Shown here piece after piece: positions 1 through 9,052 of a stretch of 64,000 nt of DNA. Position 1 is the first letter of the stretch. Each line of letters opens with the position of its first letter. Where the stretch lies: the NCBI GenBank assembly GCA_002021875.1, contig CP018627.1, positions 1,054,001-1,118,000 of the forward strand, written 5' to 3'. A model generated the notes under the pieces. It did not search any database, was not told the origin of the DNA, and was given only the letters and a program-made list of their open reading frames with translations. Position numbers and translations under genes: made by a program. The stretch is from Streptomyces hygroscopicus (GTDB taxonomy: Bacteria > Actinomycetota > Actinomycetes > Streptomycetales > Streptomycetaceae).

Positions 1-3000
1 ACATCGCGCCCACGAAGACACCCGTCCGGCTCCTCTCCCGGCCGGCCGGGTCGATCCCCGCACGTTCGAAGACCTCCCATGAGGTCTCCAGCAAGAGCCG
101 CTGTTGCGGATCCATCGCCAGTGCCTCGCGCGGCGAGATCCCGAAGAAGTCGGCGTCGAAGTACCCGGCGTCGTAGAGGAATCCGCCTTCGCGGGTGTAC
201 GTCGTCCCCGCTCGCCCGGGATCAGCGTCATACAGGCCGGACAGATCCCAACCCCGGTCCTCCGGAAACGCCCCGATGGCGTCGCCGCCTGAGGCGATCA
301 GCTGCCACAGTTCCTCGGGCGACCGCACACCACCGGGGTAACGGCAGCTCATGCCCACGATCGCGATCGGCTCGTCCGGGGCCACGCCGACCGGCACCGA
401 CGCCGTTTCCTCGCGTCCATCGTCGCCCAGGAGGGTGCCCCGCAGATGGCGTACGAGTGCCCGGGGCGTGGGGTGGTCGAACAGCAGCGTGGTCGACAGT
501 CGCAGTCCGGTGGTGGTGTTCAGGCGATTTCGGAAATCGACGGCGCCGAGCGAGTCGAAGCCCAGTTCCTTGAAGGTCCGACCGAGGTCGACGGCTTCCG
601 GCCCCTCGTACCCCAGCGCGGTGGCGACCTGGTCACGCACCAGATCCGCCAGCATCTCCCCTTGCTGGACATCGTTCAGCGCGGCGAGGCGTGTCCGCAG
701 GAGGGACGCCGCATCGGTCGCCGATGTGCTGGTCTCCTTGACATCAGAGTCGGTCGCATCGGCCTCGCTGTGCGGGCTCGGCTGCGGCAGGGCCTGGGTG
801 TCCAGCCAGTACCGCTTGCGCTGGAAGGCATACGTGGGCAACTCGACCCGCCGAGCCCCCGTCCCCGCGAACGCCCCCGCCCAGTCGACAGAGGTCCCGC
901 CCACGTATGCCTCGGCCACGGACGTCAGGAAACGGTCCAGGCCACCTTCGTCACGGCGCAGCGACCCGACAGCCGCCACCTCATAGCCATGATGCTCGGC
1001 TGTCTGCTCCACACCCATCGTCAGGACAGGATGGGCGCTGGCCTCGATGAACGTGTCGAAGCCGTCGGCCAGCAGGCCACGGACGGTCTCATCGAAGCGC
1101 ACCGTCTGACGCAGATTCCGGTACCAGTACCCGGCATCCAGCGCGGTCGTATCGAGCACGCCACCGGTCACCGTCGAGTAGAAGGGAACCGACGACGAGC
1201 GCGGGCTGATCCCCGCGAGCTCCCGCAACAACTCACCCTCGATAGCCTCGACATGGGCACAGTGCGACGCGTAGTCCACGGAGATGCGACGCGCCCGGAT
1301 CTCCCCGCCCTCGCACACCGCCAGCAGCTCGTCCAACGCGTCGGCATCGCCGGAGACGACGACCGCCGAGGGCCCGTTCACCGCTGCCACCGACAACCGC
1401 TCACCCCACGCCGCCAGGCGCTCCCGTACCGCCTCCAGGGGCAACGACACCGACACCATGCCGCCACGCCCCGACAACGCCCGCAATGCCTTGCTCCGCA
1501 ACGCCACCACCTTCGCGGCGTCCTCCAACGACAACGCACCCGCCACACACGCCGCCGCGATCTCACCCTGCGAATGACCGATAACAGCAGCAGGCTCCAC
1601 ACCATACGAACGCCACAACTCCGCCAACGACACCATCACCGCGAACAGAGCAGGCTGCACCACATCCACCCGCTCCAACGCCTCCGCAGCACCCTCCCCA
1701 CCCCGCAACACATCCACCAACGACCAGTCCACAAACGGCGCCAACGCCGCCCCACACTCACCAACCCGCTCCGCGAACACCGGCGAAGACTCCAGCAACC
1801 CCGCCGCCATCCCCACCCACTGCGACCCCTGACCCGGAAACACCAACACCGCACGACCATCAGCACCGGCCACACCCCGCACCACGCCCGCCGCATCCCG
1901 GCCCTCCGCCAGCGCGGCCACACCACCGACCAGACCGTCCCGGTCCCCAGCCAACACCACCGCACGATGCTCGAACGCACTACGCGTCGCCGCCAGGGAG
2001 AACCCGACGTCCTCGGCCGACAGCTCAAGCCGGTCCTCCGCATACGACGCCAGCCGACCAGCCTGCGACCGCAACGCCGCCTCGGAGCGCCCCGACACCA
2101 CCCAGGGGATCCGGCCCGCGGCGCCCCCCGGGGCGGCTTGCGCCGCGTCCCGAGCCGCCGCCTGATCGGGGGCCCCGGAGAGCACCACATGGCAGTTGGT
2201 GCCGCCCACTCCGAAGGAGCTGACCCCAGCGGTCAGCGCCTCCCGGGTGCCCGAGTCGGCGGTCCACGGTTCGGTTGTCGTCTGGACGCGCAGCTTCAGC
2301 CGGTCCAGCGGAATGTCCGGGTTGGGCGTCCGGAAGTTGAGGCTGGGGAAGAGTTCGCCGTGCTTGAGACCCAGGGCCGTCTTGATGAAGCCGACGACAC
2401 CGGCCGCGCCCTCCAGATGGCCCACGTTGGTCTTGGCCGACCCCACCAGCAGCGGGGCATCCGTGGGCCGCCGGGCCGCGCCCAGCACCTCGCCCAGGGC
2501 GGCGGCCTCGATCGGGTCGCCGACCTTCGTTCCGGTGCCGTGGAGTTCCACGTACTGGACCCGGGCGGGGTCGACTCCGGCCTGCCGGTAGGCGCGCCGC
2601 AGGAGGTCCTCCTGGGCGGCCTGGTGGGGCGTGGTGAGGTGGTCCCCGCCACCGTCGTTGTTGAGCGCGCTGCCGCGGATGACGCAGTACACGGCGTCCC
2701 CGTCGGCGAGGGCGTCGGCGAGGGGCTTGAGGACGACGGCGCCGCCGCCCTCGCCGCGTACGAAGCCATTGGCGCGGGCGTCGAAGGTGTAGGTGACGCC
2801 GTCCGGCGACAGACCGCCGAACCGCTCTGCGCTGACGCCGCTTTCGACGGCGAGGTTGAGATGGACACCGCCGGCGATCGCGAGGGACGTCTCGCCGCGG
2901 CGGATGCTTTCGCAGGCCAGGTGGATGGCCGCCAGCGATGATGCCTGGCCGGCGTCGAGGGTGAGGCTGGGGCCGCGCAGGCCGAGGTGGTAGGAGACGC

Positions 3001-3478
3001 GGTTGGCGATGATGCCGCGGTGGAGTCCGGTGAAGCTGTGCCGGTCGATGGCCGCCGGGCCGCCCCGGCGGATCAGGGTGGCGTAGTCGTCCGCGATCAC
3101 TCCGATGTACACGCCGGTACGGCTGTCGCGGAGCCGGTCCGGAATGATTCCGGCGTCTTCGAGGGCCTCCCAGGTCAGTTCCAGGGTCAGGCGCTGCTGG
3201 GGGTCCATGGCCGCGGCCTCGCGTGGCGATATGCCGAAGAAGGCGGCGTCGAAGTGGTCGATCCGGTCCCGGTCCAGGAATCCGCCCCGGCGGCCGAGGT
3301 CCGCGTCCGTGCCCATTCCCCACAGTCCCTCGGGGGCCTCCGTAATGGCGTCGGCGCCGTCGAGGAGCAGTTGCCGGAACGTGGCGGGGTCGGGTGCTCC
3401 GGGAAGGCGGCAGGACAGTCCGACGACCGCGATCGGCGCGTCCGTGGTGCGCGGCGAGGTGCCGTCGGAACCCTTCAT
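1..3478 (-). CDS. Type I modular polyketide synthase, loading module and start of module 1 (partial)
   Basis: This is the N-terminal part of a modular PKS; it runs off the left edge, with 1159 codons visible. Domain order from the start is KS (residues about 12-435), AT (about 540-840), ACP (about 940-1020), then a second KS. In the first KS the active-site Cys is Gln (Q178 in the motif LDAGQASSL), while HGTGT and NVGH are intact, so it is a KSQ decarboxylase typical of loading modules. The AT has GHSQGE (S636) and YASH (736-739), the usual methylmalonyl-CoA signature, so propionyl is the predicted starter. The ACP carries GFDSLGA (S976). No KR or DH lies between the ACP and the next KS, which begins with a normal EPIAIVGMSCRYPGG. 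The ATG at 3478 is six codons before a plausible RBS-linked Pro-rich linker and no docking domain precedes the KS, as expected for the first PKS protein. Confidence 0.95.
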   Translation of the reverse strand, partial: MKGSDGTSPRTTDAPIAVVGLSCRLPGAPDPATFRQLLLDGADAITEAPEGLWGMGTDADLGRRGGFLDRDRIDHFDAAFFGISPREAAAMDPQQRLTLELTWEALEDAGIIPDRLRDSRTGVYIGVIADDYATLIRRGGPAAIDRHSFTGLHRGIIANRVSYHLGLRGPSLTLDAGQASSLAAIHLACESIRRGETSLAIAGGVHLNLAVESGVSAERFGGLSPDGVTYTFDARANGFVRGEGGGAVVLKPLADALADGDAVYCVIRGSALNNDGGGDHLTTPHQAAQEDLLRRAYRQAGVDPARVQYVELHGTGTKVGDPIEAAALGEVLGAARRPTDAPLLVGSAKTNVGHLEGAAGVVGFIKTALGLKHGELFPSLNFRTPNPDIPLDRLKLRVQTTTEPWTADSGTREALTAGVSSFGVGGTNCHVVLSGAPDQAAARDAAQAAPGGAAGRIPWVVSGRSEAALRSQAGRLASYAEDRLELSAEDVGFSLAATRSAFEHRAVVLAGDRDGLVGGVAALAEGRDAAGVVRGVAGADGRAVLVFPGQGSQWVGMAAGLLESSPVFAERVGECGAALAPFVDWSLVDVLRGGEGAAEALERVDVVQPALFAVMVSLAELWRSYGVEPAAVIGHSQGEIAAACVAGALSLEDAAKVVALRSKALRALSGRGGMVSVSLPLEAVRERLAAWGERLSVAAVNGPSAVVVSGDADALDELLAVCEGGEIRARRISVDYASHCAHVEAIEGELLRELAGISPRSSSVPFYSTVTGGVLDTTALDAGYWYRNLRQTVRFDETVRGLLADGFDTFIEASAHPVLTMGVEQTAEHHGYEVAAVGSLRRDEGGLDRFLTSVAEAYVGGTSVDWAGAFAGTGARRVELPTYAFQRKRYWLDTQALPQPSPHSEADATDSDVKETSTSATDAASLLRTRLAALNDVQQGEMLADLVRDQVATALGYEGPEAVDLGRTFKELGFDSLGAVDFRNRLNTTTGLRLSTTLLFDHPTPRALVRHLRGTLLGDDGREETASVPVGVAPDEPIAIVGMSCRYPGGVRSPEELWQLIASGGDAIGAFPEDRGWDLSGLYDADPGRAGTTYTREGGFLYDAGYFDADFFGISPREALAMDPQQRLLLETSWEVFERAGIDPAGRERSRTGVFVGAM

Positions 3479-3630
3479 GAGCGTGACTCCCTGGATTCAG
3501 GAACGTAGGACGCCGGGCGCACACCAGCGCAAGGCGAAGGTCTGCGCCGCGTCCGGGCAGGAAAACGGGACAGGAGAACGAGATGACGAAGCGGACGGGG
3601 AAGGGACGGGGCATGGGTGGGCAGGGTCCT

Positions 3631-3654
3631 CCCGCGTGGCGGATGCCACGCGGG
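3631..3654. terminator. Hairpin between adenylating enzyme gene and PKS gene
   Basis: A perfect 10-bp inverted repeat (CCCGCGTGGC / GCCACGCGGG) with a GGAT loop. It lies between the stop at 3763 and the PKS start at 3478, both on the minus strand, so it probably ends the upstream transcript. The remaining roughly 150 bp up to the PKS start would hold the PKS promoter. No T-run follows, as is common in Streptomyces. Confidence 0.5.
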
Positions 3655-3762
3655 TTCCTCGTGGGCGGTGACCCGTAAACCGTGTCCCGTATCCCGTGGG
3701 CCGTGACCCCTGGCCCGTGTTTCCCCAGGCTTCGTGTTGTCTTCGGGGGGCTTGCGCGTGGC

Positions 3763-4830
3763 CTAGTAGATGCCTTCCGGCGCCGACCGCACGACCTGCA
3801 GTGGCTTGACATTGGCGACGCCGTCACACGGCCACTCCGCGCCCGTGTCGTACCGCACCGCGAGGTCGCGCTCCAGCACATTGGGCAGGAAGAGGTCGTC
3901 GTGCAGGACGTTCAGCCGGACCTGGCCCTGATCACCGTATGCGACGACCTTGGACCAGTCGTCCTTGTCGACGACCGCCATGGTCACCTGCGGGTAGTTC
4001 GGCAGGTACGGCATGAGGGTGCCGTCGCCCACCGCGGGCAGGCCCACGGTGTTGCCGAAGGTGTTGGCGTAGGTGACGACGACCAGTCCGCCGCCCAGGG
4101 CCTTGTGGAAGGACCTGCGCATGGCGGGGGTGGCATGTGTGCCACTGAGCCGTACCCCCTTCAGCCGCGCCACCAGGTCTGGCCTTGCCTTGATCAGCGC
4201 CTGCAGCAGGGCCGGAGTGGTGACGAGGTAGTCGATCGGCTGATGCTCCAGGACCGAGGCCATCTGCTCGGTGAGATGGACCGTGTACTCCTGCGCTTCC
4301 TTCAGCCTGCCGTCGCGGAGCAGCCGCTTGACCCAGCGAGGGTCGAAGTCGATGCCGTACACCCGGCCGTCGTAGAGGTCCGCCAGGTCCACGGCGCCGT
4401 GTCCGATGAGGTGCGGGCCGGTGGGGGTGGCCTGGAGCCAGTTGCGGCCCGGTTCGAATCCCTCGCGCTCGATCACCCAGCGTCGCCATGCGGCGCGGTG
4501 CTCGAGCATCGGCTCGGTGTAGTAGACGCGGCAGGGGTTGCCGGTCGTGCCTCCGGAGTCCCAGACCCGGCCGGTCAGGGGCCGGGGCACCGCCTGGGGC
4601 ACGAGCTCGGCGGGGTCCAGGGTGCGCAGGTCGCCCAAGGGCATCGGGCCGAACGCGGACAGCTCGTCGTAGCGGGTGATGTCCCGTGGGTCGATGGCGA
4701 GTTCGGCGGCGCGCTTGAGCCAGTAGGGGGTGCCGGTGTCGGGGTCGAAGTGGCGGCGGAGGACCCGGCGTGTCCAGGCGTCGATGTCCTGCGACAGCCA
4801 CTGGTCGATCTGCTCGGTCACGTCCTTCAC
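3763..4830 (-). CDS. Short acyl-adenylating enzyme, candidate fumarate adenylyltransferase
   Basis: A 355-residue member of the PaaK-like ANL superfamily. The ATP-binding loop reads SGGTTGNP (residues 92-99), without the usual Lys. At 355 residues it is shorter than typical phenylacetate-CoA ligases (about 430) and appears to lack the small C-terminal domain with the catalytic Lys, which suggests it forms an acyl-adenylate rather than a CoA thioester. The GTG start at 4830 overlaps the stop of the upstream acyltransferase gene (GTGA), implying translational coupling. In bafilomycin biosynthesis an adenylating enzyme (Orf3) makes fumaryl-AMP and a partner transferase (Orf2) moves it to the macrolide; the adjacent gene pair and the C5N genes here suggest the same job. 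The fumarate assignment is inference; the adenylation fold is well supported. Confidence 0.7.
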   Translation of the reverse strand: MKDVTEQIDQWLSQDIDAWTRRVLRRHFDPDTGTPYWLKRAAELAIDPRDITRYDELSAFGPMPLGDLRTLDPAELVPQAVPRPLTGRVWDSGGTTGNPCRVYYTEPMLEHRAAWRRWVIEREGFEPGRNWLQATPTGPHLIGHGAVDLADLYDGRVYGIDFDPRWVKRLLRDGRLKEAQEYTVHLTEQMASVLEHQPIDYLVTTPALLQALIKARPDLVARLKGVRLSGTHATPAMRRSFHKALGGGLVVVTYANTFGNTVGLPAVGDGTLMPYLPNYPQVTMAVVDKDDWSKVVAYGDQGQVRLNVLHDDLFLPNVLERDLAVRYDTGAEWPCDGVANVKPLQVVRSAPEGIY

Positions 4831-5798
4831 TGGGTCACCCCGGCTTCCGTGGAGGGAAGTTCGATGCCGAAGTCGTAGACCGCGGTCATCGCCTCGAAGA
4901 CATGGTCCGGTGATTCCACGTGGACCACGGGGAACGACGCGTTCTGGAAGGTGCCGAACGCTGCGGGGCCGAGTACCAGGCCCAGTTCGGTGCCGCTGTC
5001 CTCCAGGCCGCCGATCATGTGCGGGACGCTCACGGGGGCGGTGGGGTTGCGGCGGAAGAGATCGCGGATCTCCTCAGCGGTGGTGAGGGCCTTGCGCTCC
5101 ATGCACGAGTGCACGGGCACCCGTGGGTCATGGAAGGTCATGGCGTCCAGCGTGGGCTCGAGGTAGTCGCTGATGTGCTGCTGGAGCGGCGAGTGGAAGG
5201 CGGCACCGTGGTCTTCGGACACATGCAGGGCGCCGGCCGGGAACCCGGCCCCGAACCGCTGGAGGGCCGAGCGGTAGCCACCCAGCAGCACCATGCGCTC
5301 GTGGCCCGTGCCCACCTTGCCGAGGTCGGCGGAGAGATACACATCGGCGACGTCGGCGAGCAGGTCGTCGGTGGCGGTGTCGTACGGGACCCGCAGCATG
5401 GCGACGGCCTGTGGGCCGGCGTCCGCGGCCGGCGGGGGAACTTCCCGCAATCGCATCAGAAGGGTGAAGAGTTCCTGACGTTCGACGGCTCCGGCGAGAG
5501 TCGCACCGACCAGTGCGCCGAAACTCAGTCCGCATACAGCGGCCGGTGTTATGCCGTATTCCTCGGCGAGAACATCCGCAATTCCTAATACGGCAGCAGC
5601 CTGACGTATGGCGCCGACGCCTTGTCGGTGTTCCTGTCCGGGTTGCCGTTCTTCTTCGAATATGCGCTGGACGTCGATACCCGTCCACTCGGCGATCTGT
5701 TGATAGGTGTGCTGCACGCTCGGAAAGAGTTCATACAGCTCCGCGCCGGCTCCCGGCTGATCGTTCATACCACCGTCGAGGACATACGCAAGCGTCAC
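4827..5798 (-). CDS. Free-standing acyltransferase, MCAT fold, candidate fumaryl transferase
   Basis: A 323-residue discrete acyltransferase resembling malonyl-CoA:ACP transacylases. The nucleophile motif is GLSFGA (S92) instead of GHSLGE, and the N-terminal FPGQG is replaced by VLDGGMND; a His in GAAFHSP is the likely catalytic partner. GTG at 5798 is chosen because it gives the normal N-terminus of the fold. Codon 71 is TTA (5586-5588 on the plus strand reads TAA), making translation likely to depend on the bldA tRNA, and the first third of the gene has visibly lower G+C than its neighbours. It is coupled to the adenylating enzyme gene downstream. The altered motifs argue against an ordinary extender-unit AT; transfer of an adenylated acid to a hydroxyl, as described for bafilomycin Orf2, is the best hypothesis. 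Confidence 0.7.
   Translation of the reverse strand: MTLAYVLDGGMNDQPGAGAELYELFPSVQHTYQQIAEWTGIDVQRIFEEERQPGQEHRQGVGAIRQAAAVLGIADVLAEEYGITPAAVCGLSFGALVGATLAGAVERQELFTLLMRLREVPPPAADAGPQAVAMLRVPYDTATDDLLADVADVYLSADLGKVGTGHERMVLLGGYRSALQRFGAGFPAGALHVSEDHGAAFHSPLQQHISDYLEPTLDAMTFHDPRVPVHSCMERKALTTAEEIRDLFRRNPTAPVSVPHMIGGLEDSGTELGLVLGPAAFGTFQNASFPVVHVESPDHVFEAMTAVYDFGIELPSTEAGVTQ
5586..5588 (-). promoter_or_regulatory. TTA leucine codon (bldA-type control point)
   Basis: Codon 71 of the acyltransferase gene is TTA. In Streptomyces TTA codons are rare and are read by the bldA tRNA, so they commonly limit expression to late growth. It sits in the first gene of the acyltransferase-adenylating enzyme pair, where it could gate the whole acyl decoration step. 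Confidence 0.7.
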
Positions 5799-6003
5799 CC
5801 CGAAACCCCCGTTTCCGCCCGTTCGCACCGGGCAATAGCATGCCGCATCACCGCGGCATCCCATGTAACTGCTCCCCCGAGCCCCCGAGATCCCCGTTAC
5901 GCAAGCGGGTCCCAAGAATCGCCCAGCTGTTCGCGTGGTGTCATCAAACATCCCGTCGCCAAGGCGTGTCAAGCAAGATCGACATGCCTCGGGTCACCCG
6001 CGT

Positions 6004-7257
6004 TTAGCCCCGGTCGCCCTCATTGCGCAACCGTATTTCCGCGCCCTCACGGGGGCCGCCGAACTCCTCCCAGACCTGGTCAAGGGCCTTGACGAACATC
6101 TCCACCTCGGCAGCGGAATGCACGGCTCCGGGTGCCACCCGCAGGATCTCCTCGCCGGCCCGCACGCTCGGCGCGTTGATCGCCTGCACATAGATGCCAT
6201 GCCGCTCCAGCAGCGCCGCGGACATCCGCTTGCACAGGACCTCGTCCCGCACCAGCACGGACACGATGTGGGTGAGGTCGGAGATGAAGGGGATCCGGCG
6301 CTCCTTGAGTTGACGGTGCATCAACTGTGCGTTATCCCACAGTCGTTCCCGCTCGACCTCGGAGGAGCGCAGATGGCGGACGGCGGCGAGGGCGGCCGCG
6401 GCGACGGCGGGCGGCATCGCGGTGGTGAAGATGAAGGAGCGGGAGAACATCCGCACCGCCTCGATCACCTCCGCCGGGCCGGCGATGTACCCCCCGTTGG
6501 TGCCGAAGCCCTTGGCCAGCGTGCCCATGATGAGGGTGAACCGGTCGGCCAGGCCCTGGCGCGCCGCGATGCCCGCGCCCTGCGGACCGTACATGCCCAC
6601 CGCGTGCACCTCGTCGAGGAAGGTCATGGCACCATGGCGCTCGGCGAGGTCGGCGATCTCCGCGAGCGGCGCGATGTCGCCGTTCATCGAGTAGACGGAC
6701 TCGGCGACGATCAGCTTGGGCACGTCGGGGTCGGCGGCCTCGAGCAGCTGCTCGAGGTGCGCGGTGTCGTTGTGCCGGAAGATCCGCTTCTGTGCGCCGC
6801 TGTGGCGCAGGCCGTCGATGATGGAGGCGTGGTTCAGCGCGTCGGAGAAGACGACGCACCCCTCCATGCGGCCGGCGACGACGGACAGCGCGCCGTCGTT
6901 GGCGGTGTAGCCGGAGGTGAACAGCAGCGCGTCGTCCTTGCCGTGGAGCGCGCTGAGCTCCTTCTCCAGCAGCACGTGGTAGTGGTTGGTGCCGCCGATG
7001 TTGCGTGAGCCGCCGGCACCCGCCCCGTACTGGTCGACGGCTTCCTTCATGGCGTCCAGGACGGCGGGGTGCTGGCCCATGCCGAGGTAGTCGTTGCTGC
7101 ACCAGACGCTGATCTGGGAGGCGTCCTCGACGCCGCTGACGCTGGCGGCGGGGAACTGACCGGCGAGCCGTCCGATCTCCAGGAACTCGCGCTTTCCACC
7201 GTCAGAACCCTCGGTGAGGCGCGAAAACAGGTCCAGATATTGAGTCGTCACGTCCAC
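6004..7257 (-). CDS. 5-aminolevulinate synthase, secondary-metabolism type
   Basis: A 417-residue PLP enzyme of the alpha-oxoamine synthase family that condenses succinyl-CoA and glycine to 5-aminolevulinate. Visible ALAS hallmarks are [13 protein letters not shown] (78-90), [23 protein letters not shown] and the PLP-binding Lys in GTLAKGFG (K249). Actinobacteria make haem precursors by the C5 glutamate route, so an ALAS here signals C5N (2-amino-3-hydroxycyclopent-2-enone) biosynthesis, where such enzymes also help cyclise ALA-CoA. The GTG start at 7257 has only a weak RBS. It is transcribed away from the two ligase genes at 7511-10593, which are expected to complete C5N activation and amide formation. 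Confidence 0.92.
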   Translation of the reverse strand: MDVTTQYLDLFSRLTEGSDGGKREFLEIGRLAGQFPAASVSGVEDASQISVWCSNDYLGMGQHPAVLDAMKEAVDQYGAGAGGSRNIGGTNHYHVLLEKELSALHGKDDALLFTSGYTANDGALSVVAGRMEGCVVFSDALNHASIIDGLRHSGAQKRIFRHNDTAHLEQLLEAADPDVPKLIVAESVYSMNGDIAPLAEIADLAERHGAMTFLDEVHAVGMYGPQGAGIAARQGLADRFTLIMGTLAKGFGTNGGYIAGPAEVIEAVRMFSRSFIFTTAMPPAVAAAALAAVRHLRSSEVERERLWDNAQLMHRQLKERRIPFISDLTHIVSVLVRDEVLCKRMSAALLERHGIYVQAINAPSVRAGEEILRVAPGAVHSAAEVEMFVKALDQVWEEFGGPREGAEIRLRNEGDRG

Positions 7258-7510
7258 TCACTTCGCTTTTAGGCTACTGGGGACCGTGCAGAATGCGGGA
7301 TGAGCCGTGTCGACCCCCCGTCGGCGCCAATCTACATGCGGTGGGCCGTCAATCGGTATGCCGAATGGCAACCTGAGGGCGCCCAACTCGGTTTCACGGC
7401 AAGAAACTGACAGGCGGATGGAAGAAGGTTGCCATGCCGGGGGCGGGGTGTCATCCTTCAGCGGGAAACGGCTCCCTGAACTCATCGGCAAACGGCGAAC
7501 TGGAGTTTCG
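7258..7510. promoter_or_regulatory. Divergent promoter region of the C5N genes
   Basis: A 253-bp gap between the divergent ALAS gene and the first ligase gene, with lower G+C than the flanking coding DNA. It must hold both promoters. I see no strong inverted repeat. The ORF on the plus strand stays open upstream of 7511, but a GGAG seven bases before the ATG at 7511 fixes the ligase start there. Confidence 0.5.
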
Positions 7511-9052
7511 ATGTCTCCGACCGACAATTACGTCCGACGGGTCCTCGAGGCTCTATCAGCCGATGGGGAGCGGGTGGCCCTGCTCCGGGACGATGAGCGG
7601 TACACCGCCGGCGAGTTCACCCGGACCGTGGTCGCGGCGGCGGAATTCCTGCGCCGCCAGATAGCGGAGGAAGAAATTCCGGTAGTGGCCGTGCTGACGG
7701 TCTCCAACACCCCGGCCACCATCATTCTGCGCTATGCGGCGAACCTTGTCGGCGCCACGGTGGTCCATCTGCACTCCACCAACGCGGTGGATCCCACCGA
7801 TCAGCTGGCCACCCGCGAGCGGTACGAGATCCTGAAGAGGACGGGCGCCACCTTCCTCGCCGTCGACGAGGAGAACCTGGGCCTGGCCCGGGAGCTGTGC
7901 GAGCGGCTGCCGGATCCGCCCCGGCTCGCCGCGCTGGGCTCCCTCGGCCCGGATGTGCTGGACCTGACCACGGGCGACGCGGACGCCTTCGACCTGACGG
8001 TCGTGGAGACCGACCCCGAGCGTGCGGCCGTAGTCCTGTTCACCAGCGGCACCAGCGGCACCCCGAAGGGTGTGACACTTCCCTTCCGCGTCCGAACGCT
8101 CTATCTGCGGGCGGGACTTGACGCACCCGCCCCGATCACCTATCTGTCGACACTGCCGGTGAGCCACTCCAACGGCTCGGGCGCCGACCTCGCCCTCGCC
8201 TCCGGTGGCACGGTGGTCCTGCACGACGGCTTCGACGCGAGTGCGGTGCTCGGCGCGGTGGAGCGCCACCGGGTGTCCGCGCTCACCCTCACCCCTCCGC
8301 AGCTGTACATGCTGGTGGACCACCCGGCCATCAAGGGCACCGATCTGTCCAGCATCCAGATCATCTCCTACGGCGGCTGCCCCGCCTCCCCGGCCCGGCT
8401 GGCCGAGGCGGTCGAGGTGTTCGGCCCGGTGCTGCTGCAGTTCTACGGCACCACCGAGACCAGCGGTATCAGCGTGCTCGTCCCGCCGGACCACTTCGAC
8501 CCCGAGCTGCGGATGACCGCCGGCCGGCTGACCGCCGAGGTGCGCATCCGCGACCAGGACGACCAGCGTGATCTGCCGGTGGGCGAGATCGGCGAGATCT
8601 GCGTACGGTCGCCGTTCAACATGCTCGGCTACTGGCGCGAGCCGGAGCTGACCGCGGAGACCGTACGCGACGGCTGGGTGTACACCGGCGACCTCGGCTC
8701 CCTCGACGAGCGCGGCTATGTGCGTCTGCACGGCCGGGTGGGCGAGGTGATGAAGACCAACGGGATCAAGGTCCATCCCCTCGCCGTGGAGAACGCGCTG
8801 CTGACCCACCCCGATGTCGCCCAGGCCGCGGTGTACGGAGTGGCCGACGGGGACCGGGTGGAACACATCCACGCGGCGGTCGTGCTCCGCCCCGGTGGCG
8901 CCGCCGACTTCACCTCGCTGCTCGACCATGTGACCGGTGAGCTGTCGCCCAAGCATGTACCTGCCGCCATCACCTTCCATGGCGACCTTCCGCTGACCGG
9001 TGCCGGCAAGCCGGACAAGCAGCAGCTGGCCGCCCAGAGGGCCGGGGCGTGA
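7511..9052 (+). CDS. AMP-forming ligase, candidate C5N amide synthetase
   Basis: A 513-residue ANL-superfamily enzyme. Motifs seen are FTSGTSGTPKG (P-loop, K186), YGTTETSG, YTGDLGSLDERG and the C-terminal catalytic Lys region GAGKPDKQQL. The family activates carboxylic acids as adenylates. In C5N pathways (asukamycin AsuD3, bafilomycin BafY) an enzyme of this size joins the carboxylate to the aminocyclopentenone as an amide, and I assign that role here because the next gene looks more like a conventional acyl-CoA ligase; the two assignments could be swapped. Its stop overlaps the GTG of the next gene, so the two are translationally coupled. Confidence 0.75.
   Translation: MSPTDNYVRRVLEALSADGERVALLRDDERYTAGEFTRTVVAAAEFLRRQIAEEEIPVVAVLTVSNTPATIILRYAANLVGATVVHLHSTNAVDPTDQLATRERYEILKRTGATFLAVDEENLGLARELCERLPDPPRLAALGSLGPDVLDLTTGDADAFDLTVVETDPERAAVVLFTSGTSGTPKGVTLPFRVRTLYLRAGLDAPAPITYLSTLPVSHSNGSGADLALASGGTVVLHDGFDASAVLGAVERHRVSALTLTPPQLYMLVDHPAIKGTDLSSIQIISYGGCPASPARLAEAVEVFGPVLLQFYGTTETSGISVLVPPDHFDPELRMTAGRLTAEVRIRDQDDQRDLPVGEIGEICVRSPFNMLGYWREPELTAETVRDGWVYTGDLGSLDERGYVRLHGRVGEVMKTNGIKVHPLAVENALLTHPDVAQAAVYGVADGDRVEHIHAAVVLRPGGAADFTSLLDHVTGELSPKHVPAAITFHGDLPLTGAGKPDKQQLAAQRAGA

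Noticed and set aside
446..2941. An 831-codon open frame on the plus strand opposite the PKS
   Set aside because: It is antisense to clear KS, AT and ACP domains and its translation is Arg/His/Pro-rich without domains; a typical high-G+C shadow frame.
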